NCBI RefSeq assembly: GCF_020026925.1 | Contig: NZ_JAIQDW010000006.1 | Coordinates: 1-64,000 of the forward strand | Direction of reading: 5' to 3' | DNA length: 64,000 nucleotides | Source of the DNA: Flavobacterium hibisci | GTDB lineage: Bacteria; Bacteroidota; Bacteroidia; Flavobacteriales; Flavobacteriaceae | In this document: positions 53,762-63,129 of the stretch, piece after piece | How positions within the stretch are numbered: the first letter of the stretch is position 1 | Layout of the letters: every line of letters begins with the position of its first letter | Notes under the pieces: model-generated | What the model saw: the letters and a program-made list of their open reading frames with translations, nothing else | The model's database searches: none | Told to the model about the DNA's origin: nothing | Made by a program: the position numbers and the translations under genes

Positions 53762-54934
53762 ATGAAAAACAAAAATAATTTAATAGCGATTGCTTTATTT
53801 TCGGTACTAACAATTAGCTGTAATAAAAGCAAAAATGAAGTTAAAACCGAACAAAGCCCAACCGAAACTTCTGCTACCGAAAGAACAATCTGGACAAAAG
53901 AGAAAGCTAATACATGGTATGCAAAACAACCATGGCTTGTAGGAGCCAATTTTACACCAGGTAATGCCATTAACCAGTTAGAAATGTGGCAGGCTGATAC
54001 ATTTGATCCTAAAAAAATCGGTCAGGAATTAGGTTGGGCAGAAAGCATAGGAATGAATGTAATGCGTGTTTATCTTCATGACCTGTTGCATAAGGATGAT
54101 GCTGAAGGATTTTATAAGAGAATGGACGAATATTTGACTATTGCAGACAAACATCATATCAAAACATTATTCGTTTTGTTCGATTCCTGCTGGGATCCAT
54201 TTCCTGTGTCTGGAAAACAAAGAGCTCCAAAACCATTTTTACACAATTCTGGCTGGGTGCAGTCACCGGGACAAAAAGCACTTCTGGATGAAAAACAAGC
54301 TCCGCGTCTCGAAAAATATATAAAAGAAACGGTAGCGCACTTTAAAGATGATAATCGAATCTTAGGGTGGGATGTCTGGAATGAGCCGGATAACATGAAC
54401 AGGCCCGCTTATGAAAAAGCAGAAGTTACCAATAAAGAAGAGCTGGTTTATAAACTTTTAGAAAAAGCCTTTAAATGGGCGAGATCCAGTAATCCTTCGC
54501 AACCTTTAACGTCAGGAGTCTGGGCTGGTGACTGGTCTGAAAAAGGCATGAAACCAATTTTTAAACTGCAACTGGAACAGTCTGATATCATTTCTTTTCA
54601 TTGTTATGATAAACCGGCAGATTTTACAAATAGAATAAATGAATTAAAACGTTACGGCAGACCATTATTATGTACAGAATATATGGCAAGACCAAACGGC
54701 AGTACCTTTGAAGGATTTTTGCCAATTGCCAAAGAAAACAAAATTGCCATGATGAACTGGGGATTAGTGGACGGAAAAACGCAAACTAAATTTCCGTGGG
54801 ACAGTTGGACAAAAACATATACTTCTGCGCCGCCTGTATGGTTTCATGAAGTATTTAATGCTGATGGAACGCCATACAAAAAATCTGAAACCGATTTTAT
54901 ACAAAAAATTACATCCGAAGTAAATTCTAAATAA
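53762..54934 (+). CDS. GH5-like glycoside hydrolase lipoprotein
   Basis: This 390-residue lipoprotein (LTISC, Cys20) has a TIM-barrel of the GH-A clan. LGWDVWNEP provides acid/base Glu208, and LLCTEYMARP gives nucleophile Glu306. The length is that of a catalytic domain without a carbohydrate module. Substrate (beta-mannan, beta-glucan or another beta-linked glycan) cannot be told. It is the first gene of the cluster and follows the divergent control region. Confidence 0.8.
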   Translation: MKNKNNLIAIALFSVLTISCNKSKNEVKTEQSPTETSATERTIWTKEKANTWYAKQPWLVGANFTPGNAINQLEMWQADTFDPKKIGQELGWAESIGMNVMRVYLHDLLHKDDAEGFYKRMDEYLTIADKHHIKTLFVLFDSCWDPFPVSGKQRAPKPFLHNSGWVQSPGQKALLDEKQAPRLEKYIKETVAHFKDDNRILGWDVWNEPDNMNRPAYEKAEVTNKEELVYKLLEKAFKWARSSNPSQPLTSGVWAGDWSEKGMKPIFKLQLEQSDIISFHCYDKPADFTNRINELKRYGRPLLCTEYMARPNGSTFEGFLPIAKENKIAMMNWGLVDGKTQTKFPWDSWTKTYTSAPPVWFHEVFNADGTPYKKSETDFIQKITSEVNSK

Positions 54935-55108
54935 TAACGATATAAAAGTTGCCTTTTTTTAATAACTGTGGTTAGTTGTTTAATGTGATCGAAATTATCG
55001 GGATACTTTGTCGCGGTAATTTGATTTTTAATACAATGCATTTGAAAGAATAATCAAAAAGCCACCAATACTTACATGCCTCAAAACTGCTCATAAATAA
55101 TTATCATA

Positions 55109-56161
55109 ATGAAAATAAATAATTCAATAATCAAACAAATACTAATGCTGATGCTGTTTTGTTTAGTAAGCAAAACAGTTTCCGCACAGCAAACATTTAC
55201 CAATCCTCTTTTAGATTACGGGGCAGATCCGTATAGTACCTATCATAATGGCTATTATTACTATACTCATACGATGCAAAATCATCTTGTTCTTTTAAAA
55301 ACCAAAAGTTTAGCAGACCTGAAAAATGCGGAAAAGAAAGTCATTTGGACTGCACCGGCAAACACCGAGTATTCTGCTGAGATTTGGGCACCAGAATTTC
55401 ACTTTATCAAAGGTAAATGGTATGCCTATTTTGCTGCAGATAATGGTTCTAACAATACGCACAGAATGTATGTTTTAGAAAACGATTCAAAAGACCCAAT
55501 GCAGGGTGAGTGGGTTTTTAAAGGAAAGATTGCCGCTCAGACGGATAAATGGGCTATTGACGGCAATGTTTTTACATACAAAAAACAATTGTACATGATT
55601 TGGTCTGGTTGGGAAGGAGATGCTAATGGACAGCAAAATATTTATATCGCAAAAATGAAGACTCCAACTCAGATTGACGGCGACAGAGTTCGTATTTCCA
55701 GTCCGACAAATCCCTGGGAATTACACGGTGCACTGCATGATGATATAAATCCTCCGCAGGTAAATGTAAATGAAGGACCTCAATTCCTGACACATAAGAA
55801 TAAAGCATTCATTGTTTTTTCGGCAAGCGGATGCTGGACCGATAATTACAGTTTAGGGCTGCTCGCTTTTACAGGAAAAGATAATTTACTGGATCCTTTG
55901 GCATGGGTAAAATCAGATAAACCTATTTTGGAACAATCCAGTAAAACAAAAGTATATGCTCCTGGACATAATTCATTCTTTAAATCACCAAATGGAAAAG
56001 AAGACTGGATTTTATACCATGCAAATTCGAACCCGGGTGAAGGATGTGGTGTGCAAAGATCGCCAAGAATGCAGCAGATCAAATGGGATGAAAATGGAAA
56101 TCCTGTTATTGGTGATCCAATAGCAGAAGGAGTTTCTATAGCTATTCCTGCAATGAAATAA
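55109..56161 (+). CDS. GH43 family glycoside hydrolase
   Basis: This is a 350-residue secreted (SKTVSA, then QQTFTN) five-bladed propeller enzyme. The GH43 triad is Asp40 (GAD), Asp151 (AIDGNVF) and Glu222 (NEGPQF). Most such enzymes are alpha-L-arabinofuranosidases or beta-xylosidases. It lies 174 nt after the GH5-like gene and 15 nt before the epimerase, so a shared transcript is likely. Confidence 0.85.
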   Translation: MKINNSIIKQILMLMLFCLVSKTVSAQQTFTNPLLDYGADPYSTYHNGYYYYTHTMQNHLVLLKTKSLADLKNAEKKVIWTAPANTEYSAEIWAPEFHFIKGKWYAYFAADNGSNNTHRMYVLENDSKDPMQGEWVFKGKIAAQTDKWAIDGNVFTYKKQLYMIWSGWEGDANGQQNIYIAKMKTPTQIDGDRVRISSPTNPWELHGALHDDINPPQVNVNEGPQFLTHKNKAFIVFSASGCWTDNYSLGLLAFTGKDNLLDPLAWVKSDKPILEQSSKTKVYAPGHNSFFKSPNGKEDWILYHANSNPGEGCGVQRSPRMQQIKWDENGNPVIGDPIAEGVSIAIPAMK

Positions 56162-56176
56162 TTAAAATATAAAACG

Positions 56177-57361
56177 ATGAAAAAAAATCAATTAGTAAGT
56201 GTTCTTCTTTTAGGGTTGTTTTTTCAAATTTCCTGTCAGAAGAAACAAAGTGACAATTCCAACGACTCAAATAAATCGGTAATCCAAAATGTAAATTTGA
56301 AACCGACAGCTCTTGATTCTATTGATTTCAAAGGAAAAATCGACGGAAAAGAAGTAAATCTTTACTGGATAAAAAATAAAAATATCCATGCGGCTTTTAC
56401 CAATTATGGAGGACGTTTGGTTAGTTTACTGGTTAAAAACAAGAACAATAAATTTATAGATGTTGTAGTTGGTTTTAAAAGTATCAAAGAGTATCAAAAC
56501 TCAACTGAAAAATATTTTGGAGCTACAATAGGACGAGTTGGTAATCGAATCGCAAAGGGAAAATTCAGTTTAAACGGAAAAAATTATAGTGTTCCGGTTA
56601 ACAATGGTGAAAATGCTTTGCACGGCGGGACAAAAGGATATGAGGATGTAGTTTGGAATGCAGAAAAAATTAACGATCAGACTTTGGTTTTTACTTATGT
56701 TTCGCCAGATATGGAAATGGGTTTTCCCGGAAATTTAAAAGTAAAAGTTACATATAGCGTAACCACTGATAATGAAATTAAGATGGAATATGAGGCAACA
56801 ACCGACAAAACGACGATTGTGAATTTAACCAATCATGCTTTTTTTAATCTAAATGGAGAAGGAAGCGGAACCATTTTAAATCATATGGTACAATTTAATG
56901 CAAAAGAATATACTCCGGTTGATAAAGGCTTGATTCCAACAGGTAAAATTGAAACTGTTGCAGGTACACCATTCGACTTTGTTACTCCTCATACAATTGG
57001 AGAACGTATAAATGCGAAGAATGTTCAATTGGAAAACGGAGGCGGATACGATCATAATTTTGTATTAAATAATAAAAAGCAAAATGGAATGGCGCATGTA
57101 GGTTCCATAACTGGAGATGTATCAGGTATTGTAATGGATATTTATACGGAAGAACCAGGTTTTCAGTTTTATAGCGGTAATTTCATGCAAGGCAAAAATA
57201 CATTCAAATCAGGCGCAAAAGATGATTACAGAACTGCTTTTGCTTTAGAAACACAGCATTTTCCTGATGCACCCAATCATCCGAATTTTCCATCCATAAT
57301 ATTAGAGCCTAACGCAGTTTACCATACTGTGTCTGTTTATAAATTTTCAGAAAAACCTTAA
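56177..57361 (+). CDS. Aldose 1-epimerase lipoprotein
   Basis: This is a 394-residue lipoprotein (QISC, Cys20) of the GalM family. GENALHGG and LTNHAFFNL carry the two catalytic His residues, and FALETQHFPDAPN the catalytic Glu. It interconverts alpha and beta anomers of the sugar released by the hydrolases, probably in the periplasm. Confidence 0.9.
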   Translation: MKKNQLVSVLLLGLFFQISCQKKQSDNSNDSNKSVIQNVNLKPTALDSIDFKGKIDGKEVNLYWIKNKNIHAAFTNYGGRLVSLLVKNKNNKFIDVVVGFKSIKEYQNSTEKYFGATIGRVGNRIAKGKFSLNGKNYSVPVNNGENALHGGTKGYEDVVWNAEKINDQTLVFTYVSPDMEMGFPGNLKVKVTYSVTTDNEIKMEYEATTDKTTIVNLTNHAFFNLNGEGSGTILNHMVQFNAKEYTPVDKGLIPTGKIETVAGTPFDFVTPHTIGERINAKNVQLENGGGYDHNFVLNNKKQNGMAHVGSITGDVSGIVMDIYTEEPGFQFYSGNFMQGKNTFKSGAKDDYRTAFALETQHFPDAPNHPNFPSIILEPNAVYHTVSVYKFSEKP

Positions 57362-57473
57362 TTTGTCTCTTATTTAATTTTTTTTAAATAGTTGATAATC
57401 TGATACTAAAAAAAATGTTGCAGTTATTTGTTATAAAAATATTTTGTAGAATGAAATTGTTTCTATTTATTTG

Positions 57474-57487
57474 CTAAAACGTTTTAG
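57474..57487. promoter_or_regulatory. 14-bp palindrome, possible operator
   Basis: CTAAAACGTTTTAG is a perfect palindrome with a central CG, the shape of LacI-family operators. It lies 52 nt before the GH31 start in a 177-nt spacer. No LacI regulator gene is in the window. Confidence 0.45.
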
Positions 57488-57538
57488 TATTATTGTTTTT
57501 TAATTTTATCATCATATAATAACATTTAAATTTCTAAT

Positions 57539-59704
57539 ATGAATTTTAAAACCATAATATTTTCCATTTTCATTATTTCGGCAGTTGTCAAAATTGATGC
57601 ACAACAAGTTCCTTTGCAAAAAAAATCAGCAGTAGGAAATTGCATAGTAGAATTTGTACCCAAAGGATTTGATAAAAACAAAACTCCATCATTGATTCTT
57701 GCATCTGAGCCAAATTCTAAGGGGAAAGTACCAACCGACTGGTCTTTAATCCCTGAATTTTCATTGACAAATAATAAGGCAATTGCGGTTTTGAATTTGA
57801 AAGGTGACATTAGTTTATATGGTGGTGGAGAAGTTACAGGACCATTATTGCGTAACGGTCAGTCTATAAAATTATGGAATACAGATACAGGTGCTTACAG
57901 TGTCGAAGGTGGTAAAAGATTATACCAGACACATCCATGGGTAATGGGTGTACGTCCTGACGGATCTGCTTTCGGGATTATTTTTGACAGTACCTGGAAA
58001 GCAGAGCTAATTACAAATTCTAATCAGATTATTTATAATTCTGAGGGTGCTTTGTTCAGAATATATATTATCGACAGAAAATCGCCTCAGGAGGTTATGA
58101 AAGGGCTTTCTGAATTAACAGGAACAATCAAATTACCTCCGCGCTGGGCATTAGGATACCATCAATGCCGATTCTCTTATGACAGTGAAAAGCGTGTTAT
58201 GGAAATAGCTGATAACTTCAGGGAAAAGAAAATTCCATGTGACGTAATCTGGATGGATATTGACTATATGCAGGGATACAGGGTTTTTACATTTGACAGT
58301 ATCAGGTTCCAAAATCCGAAACGATTAAATGCTAATCTGCATGCAAAAGGCTTTAAGGCAATTTATATGATAGATCCCGGAGTAAAAGTAGATAAAGAGT
58401 ATGCAGTTTATCAATCCGGTTCAAAAAATGACGTGTGGGTGCAGCAAACTAACGGAGAGGAATATCACGGTAAAGTGTGGCCTGGAGATTGTGCATTTCC
58501 GGATTTTACAAGTCCTAAAACCAGAAAGTGGTGGGGAGGACTTTATAAAGACTTTTTAAACACTGGTATTGACGGAGTCTGGAACGACATGAATGAACCT
58601 GCCGTAAATGATAATGATTTCCCTGAAGATAAACGTCTGGGGACAATGCCTTATGATACTCCGCACAAAGGTGGCGGAAATTTACCTCAGGGTTCTCATT
58701 TGCTGTATCACAATGCGTATGGGCGATTGATGGTGGAAGCTTCTTATGATGGGATTCTAAAAACAAATCCTGAAAAGCGGCCATTTCTTTTAACGAGATC
58801 AAACTTATTAGGAGGACAGCGTTATGCGGCTACATGGACAGGTGATAATTATGCTGGTGAGGAGCATATGAAATTATCTGTCCCGATGTCGCTTACACTC
58901 GGATTATCAGGACAGCCATTCAGTGGCCCGGATATAGGAGGTTTCCTTGGAAATACTGATGGCGATCTATGGGCAAACTGGCTTGGATTTGGAGCCTTCA
59001 TGCCTTTTGCAAGAGGTCACGCCTGTGCAGGGACAAATGATAAAGAGCCCTGGGCGTACGGTGCTGAAATAGAAAAAACATCCCGTATTGCTTTAGAAAG
59101 ACGCTATCGTTTGTTACCGTATCTATATACTCTTTTTTATGAATCTTCTAAAACCGGAATGCCGGTTATGGCGCCAGTATTTTTTGCTGATGTTAAAGAT
59201 TCACGCTTAAGAGCAGAGGATCAGGCGTTTTTATTAGGAGAAAATCTTTTGGTGGTTCCGGCATTTGCAAAAAATCCGGTACTTCCATCAGGAATTTGGG
59301 AAGAATTAAATCTTATTGAAGGAGAAAAGACAGACAAATACCAGGCAAAATTGAGTATCAGAGGCGGAAGTATTATTCCTGCCGGGAAAGTGATCCAGAA
59401 TGCCGGAGAAAATTCATTCGATCCGTTAAGTCTTTTTGTTTGTCTTGATAAAGAAGGTAAAGCAAAGGGGGAATTATATGTAGATTCAGGAGACGGATTT
59501 GGGTTTCAGAAAGGAGATTATGCCTTGCTAACTTTTACAGCTGAGAAACACAATGATACTGTTATTGTTAAAGCTGCTCATGTTGAAGGCAAGAGAAATA
59601 CCAATGAGGATATAAAAGCCGTTAATGTAAGTTTGGTACTTGACACTAAAACATATAGTGGTTCTGGTACGCTTAAAGCAGGTATTACAATTAGTTTGAA
59701 ATAA
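57539..59704 (+). CDS. GH31 family glycoside hydrolase (alpha-glucosidase or alpha-xylosidase)
   Basis: This is a 721-residue secreted enzyme (signal to about residue 21). GVWNDMNEP gives nucleophile Asp350 and ATWTGDN acid/base Asp436; YGGGEVTGPLLRNG is the N-terminal domain signature. Substrate specificity within GH31 cannot be decided by reading. It is 177 nt after the epimerase, with the palindrome at 57474 between, so it may also start its own transcript. Confidence 0.88.
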   Translation: MNFKTIIFSIFIISAVVKIDAQQVPLQKKSAVGNCIVEFVPKGFDKNKTPSLILASEPNSKGKVPTDWSLIPEFSLTNNKAIAVLNLKGDISLYGGGEVTGPLLRNGQSIKLWNTDTGAYSVEGGKRLYQTHPWVMGVRPDGSAFGIIFDSTWKAELITNSNQIIYNSEGALFRIYIIDRKSPQEVMKGLSELTGTIKLPPRWALGYHQCRFSYDSEKRVMEIADNFREKKIPCDVIWMDIDYMQGYRVFTFDSIRFQNPKRLNANLHAKGFKAIYMIDPGVKVDKEYAVYQSGSKNDVWVQQTNGEEYHGKVWPGDCAFPDFTSPKTRKWWGGLYKDFLNTGIDGVWNDMNEPAVNDNDFPEDKRLGTMPYDTPHKGGGNLPQGSHLLYHNAYGRLMVEASYDGILKTNPEKRPFLLTRSNLLGGQRYAATWTGDNYAGEEHMKLSVPMSLTLGLSGQPFSGPDIGGFLGNTDGDLWANWLGFGAFMPFARGHACAGTNDKEPWAYGAEIEKTSRIALERRYRLLPYLYTLFYESSKTGMPVMAPVFFADVKDSRLRAEDQAFLLGENLLVVPAFAKNPVLPSGIWEELNLIEGEKTDKYQAKLSIRGGSIIPAGKVIQNAGENSFDPLSLFVCLDKEGKAKGELYVDSGDGFGFQKGDYALLTFTAEKHNDTVIVKAAHVEGKRNTNEDIKAVNVSLVLDTKTYSGSGTLKAGITISLK

Positions 59705-59746
59705 AATCATTAATGAATACGGAGCAAATTGAATAATAGTTTAAAC

Positions 59747-62098
59747 ATGAAAAAAAATGTGGTGAGATTCTGGATTATAAGTGCTATCTGTTTAGTCAGT
59801 AATACAGTTACAAGCCAAAAATCAGATAAAAAGTTATCCGATTATGTAAAGCCTAATATTGGAACGGCACACAGCCGTTGGTTTTTTTATACTCCTGCTG
59901 CAATGCCTTTTGGACTGGCGAAACTTGGTCCGTCAACTAATGCGCATTTGGGAAACAAGGACGGATGGGAAGCTACAGGTTATGATGACAGGGATACTTC
60001 TATTGAAGGTTTTGCATGTTTGCATGAATTTCAGATTGGTGGTATTGTCCTGGCACCTTCAGTTGGAAAATTACAGACAATACCGGGAACTCTTGAAAAC
60101 CCTGATGAAGGTTACAGGTCCAGATTCGACAGAAAGGATGAATATGCAACAGCAGGATATTATTCAGTATTGCTTAAGGATTATAAAATTAAGGCAGAAC
60201 TTACGGCTACAAAAAGAGTAGGTTTTCAGCGATATACTTTTCCAAAATCATCTCAGTCCAATATCATTTTTGATATTGGAAACAGGCAAGGTGAAAGCGG
60301 AGCTGTTAAGGAATCAAAAGTGGTCATCACTAAAGAGGGAAGGATAGAAGGTTATGTGATTACCATGCCTGAATATGTAAAAAAATACCAGAAAGGTGCT
60401 GATGTAGCCATGTATTTTTCGGCTATTTTAGATAAAAAGCCAAAGAGTTTTGGTGTATTTACTAAAGAAGAGATTCTAGGAGGTAACAAAGAAATTTCAG
60501 GTAAAGGAGCCGGAGTTTACCTGACTTTTAATACAAAAGAAAATGAAACAATCACCGTTAAAATTGGTTTATCATACACCTCTGTAGCTAATGCCAGACT
60601 TAATCTGGATGCAGAAGCAAAAAAGTTAAATTTTGATACAGCAAAAAAACAGAGCCTTGAAGTATGGAATGATTATTTAGGCAGAATAACCGTAGAAGGT
60701 AAAAACCAAAATGATAAAATTAAATTTTATACTGGACTTTATCACGCTTTGTTAGGTCGCGGCTTAGGAAGTGATGTAAACGGAGCGTATCCAATGAATA
60801 ACGGACAAGTAGGGCAGATTCCACTTGACGCGAAAAGAAAACCTCAGCACAATTATTACAATACAGATGCTATTTGGGGAGGGTTTTGGAATTTAACCCA
60901 ATTGTGGGCACTTGCTTATCCGGAGTATTATGCTGACTGGGTTCAGGGACAAATATTGGTTTATAAAGATGCAGGCTGGCTCGGAGATGGTATTGCAAAC
61001 AGTAAATATGTATCGGGAGTAGGAACAAACTTTACGGGGCTTGCGATAGCATCAGCATATAATTCAGGTATTCGAAATTTTGATGTAGAAAAAGGTTACG
61101 AAGCTGCATTAAAAAACGAATTAGAATGGAGAGATAGGATAGAAGGTGCAGGAAAGATGGATGTAAAACAGTTTGTAGAACTGGGCTATTCGCCATATTT
61201 AGATAATATGGATTATAATACGAATACTGAAGGCTCAGGATTTTCAGCTTCACATACGCTAGAATATTCGTATAGCGCTTATGCTGTTGCCCAATTTGCT
61301 AAAGCATTAGGAAAAACAAAAGATTACGAAAAACTTATAAAATTAGCTGACGGATGGAAATTGCTTTATGATAAAGAAACGACTTTTATAAGACCTAAAT
61401 ATGCAAATGGGGAATTTATAAAAGATTTTGATCCATCGCAGCCGTGGAGGGGTTTTCAGGAAGGAAATGCCTGGCAATATACGTTTTATGTCCCTCATAA
61501 TGTTCCTGAATTAGTGGCGACTTTAGGAAAAGATACTTTCAATAATCGTCTGGATGATATCTTTATAAAATCTCAAAAAAATGTATTTGGAGGAGGAACT
61601 AAAATAGATGCATTTGCGGGACTATCAGGTTTTTATAATCATGGAAATCAGCCAAATCTTCATATATCTTGGCTTTTTAATTTTTCTGGAAAACCTTATT
61701 TAACTCAAAAATGGGTACACGCTATCTGTGATGAATTTTATGGAACCGAAGGAATTCATGGCTATGGCTACGGTCAGGATGAAGATCAGGGACAATTAGG
61801 TGCCTGGTATGTAATGTCTTCTATCGGATTATTTGATGTTAAAGGCCTTACTGATATCAATCCGTCATTTGAAATCGGAAGCCCGTTATTTGATAAAATC
61901 ACTATTAAAAAAATGGGAAAAGAACGTAATAAAACTTTTGTTATTGATGTAGAAAATAATTCAAAAACGAATATTTATTTGCAGGAAGTGAAACTGAATA
62001 AAAAGAATCTAAATAAGCTTTCAATTGATCTTGATGTCATTAAGCTGGGAGGTGTTTTAAAAATGAGAGTAGGCGCAAAACCAGGAAATATGCCTTAA
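59747..62098 (+). CDS. GH92 family exo-alpha-mannosidase
   Basis: This is a 783-residue secreted enzyme. The N-terminal beta-sandwich begins DYVKPNIGTAHSR, and the catalytic (alpha/alpha)6 domain holds EGNAWQYTFYVPHN with the acid Glu and DEDQGQLGAWYVMSSIGLF with the Asp pair that activates water with calcium. Most GH92 members trim alpha-mannose. I start at ATG 59747 (MKKNVVRF); the frame also opens at a TTG at 59729. Confidence 0.9.
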   Translation: MKKNVVRFWIISAICLVSNTVTSQKSDKKLSDYVKPNIGTAHSRWFFYTPAAMPFGLAKLGPSTNAHLGNKDGWEATGYDDRDTSIEGFACLHEFQIGGIVLAPSVGKLQTIPGTLENPDEGYRSRFDRKDEYATAGYYSVLLKDYKIKAELTATKRVGFQRYTFPKSSQSNIIFDIGNRQGESGAVKESKVVITKEGRIEGYVITMPEYVKKYQKGADVAMYFSAILDKKPKSFGVFTKEEILGGNKEISGKGAGVYLTFNTKENETITVKIGLSYTSVANARLNLDAEAKKLNFDTAKKQSLEVWNDYLGRITVEGKNQNDKIKFYTGLYHALLGRGLGSDVNGAYPMNNGQVGQIPLDAKRKPQHNYYNTDAIWGGFWNLTQLWALAYPEYYADWVQGQILVYKDAGWLGDGIANSKYVSGVGTNFTGLAIASAYNSGIRNFDVEKGYEAALKNELEWRDRIEGAGKMDVKQFVELGYSPYLDNMDYNTNTEGSGFSASHTLEYSYSAYAVAQFAKALGKTKDYEKLIKLADGWKLLYDKETTFIRPKYANGEFIKDFDPSQPWRGFQEGNAWQYTFYVPHNVPELVATLGKDTFNNRLDDIFIKSQKNVFGGGTKIDAFAGLSGFYNHGNQPNLHISWLFNFSGKPYLTQKWVHAICDEFYGTEGIHGYGYGQDEDQGQLGAWYVMSSIGLFDVKGLTDINPSFEIGSPLFDKITIKKMGKERNKTFVIDVENNSKTNIYLQEVKLNKKNLNKLSIDLDVIKLGGVLKMRVGAKPGNMP

Positions 62099-62148
62099 TT
62101 GGTTTTGTAATTTTTTTTTCATAGTTATTTAAACTAAATACAGATATT

Positions 62149-63129
62149 ATGAAACAAGTTTTATTTTTTCTTTTGATTATTTCCTATTCAAAAATAGCTG
62201 CACAAGCAAATCCTTCTGTATCCCCTAATAACAATCCCATATTCAAAGGCTGGTATGCAGATCCTGAAGGAATTATTTTTGATAAAACCTACTGGGTTTA
62301 TCCTACTTTTTCTGCCCGTTATGAAGATCAGGTTTTTATGGATGCTTTTTCTTCAAAAGATTTGGTGCATTGGACAAAACATCCCAGGATAATAGATACC
62401 GCAGCAGTCAAATGGGCTAAAAAAGCAATTTGGGCGCCTTCGGTCATTAAAAATAAAAATAAATACTTCCTGTTTTTTGGAGCAAATGATATTCAGAGCG
62501 ATAATGAACGGGGCGGAATTGGTGTTGCAGTAGCTACAAAACCTCAGGGGCCCTATAAAGATTATTTAGGAAAACCATTAGTTGATAAATTTTATAATGG
62601 AGCACAGCCCATTGATCAGTTTGTGTTTAAGGATAAAGATGGTCAGTATTATTTAATTTATGGCGGATGGAGACATTGTAATATTGCAAAATTGAAACCT
62701 GACTTTACCGGATTTGTACCTTTTCAAGATAAAACAGTTTTTAAAGAGATTACACCAGAAAACTATGTTGAAGGTCCGTTTATGTTTATCAGAAACAATA
62801 AATATTACTTCATGTGGTCTGAGGGAGGCTGGACCGGCCCTGATTATTGTGTTGCATACGCTATCGCAGATTCTCCACTGGGACCTTTTAAAAGAATTGG
62901 AAAAATAGTAGAACAGGATTCTAAAATTGCCAACGGAGCAGGACATCATTCAGTTATAAAACATCCTGATTCAGATGTTTATTATATTGTTTACCACAGA
63001 AGACCTTTAACAGAAACGAATGGAAATTCAAGGGAAACTTGTGTTGAAGAAATGCATTTTGATGAAAATGGTTTTATAAAACCTGTTGTAATCACAAATG
63101 AAGGTGTAAAAGCCCATTTGATTAAGTAA
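62149..63129 (+). CDS. GH43 family glycoside hydrolase, second
   Basis: This 326-residue enzyme has a signal peptide (KIAAQA) and the GH43 triad Asp38 (YADPEG), Asp156 (PIDQFVF) and Glu208 (VEGPF). It differs clearly from the first GH43, so a different linkage is likely. It ends the cluster visible here; the spacer to the window edge is noncoding. Confidence 0.85.
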   Translation: MKQVLFFLLIISYSKIAAQANPSVSPNNNPIFKGWYADPEGIIFDKTYWVYPTFSARYEDQVFMDAFSSKDLVHWTKHPRIIDTAAVKWAKKAIWAPSVIKNKNKYFLFFGANDIQSDNERGGIGVAVATKPQGPYKDYLGKPLVDKFYNGAQPIDQFVFKDKDGQYYLIYGGWRHCNIAKLKPDFTGFVPFQDKTVFKEITPENYVEGPFMFIRNNKYYFMWSEGGWTGPDYCVAYAIADSPLGPFKRIGKIVEQDSKIANGAGHHSVIKHPDSDVYYIVYHRRPLTETNGNSRETCVEEMHFDENGFIKPVVITNEGVKAHLIK

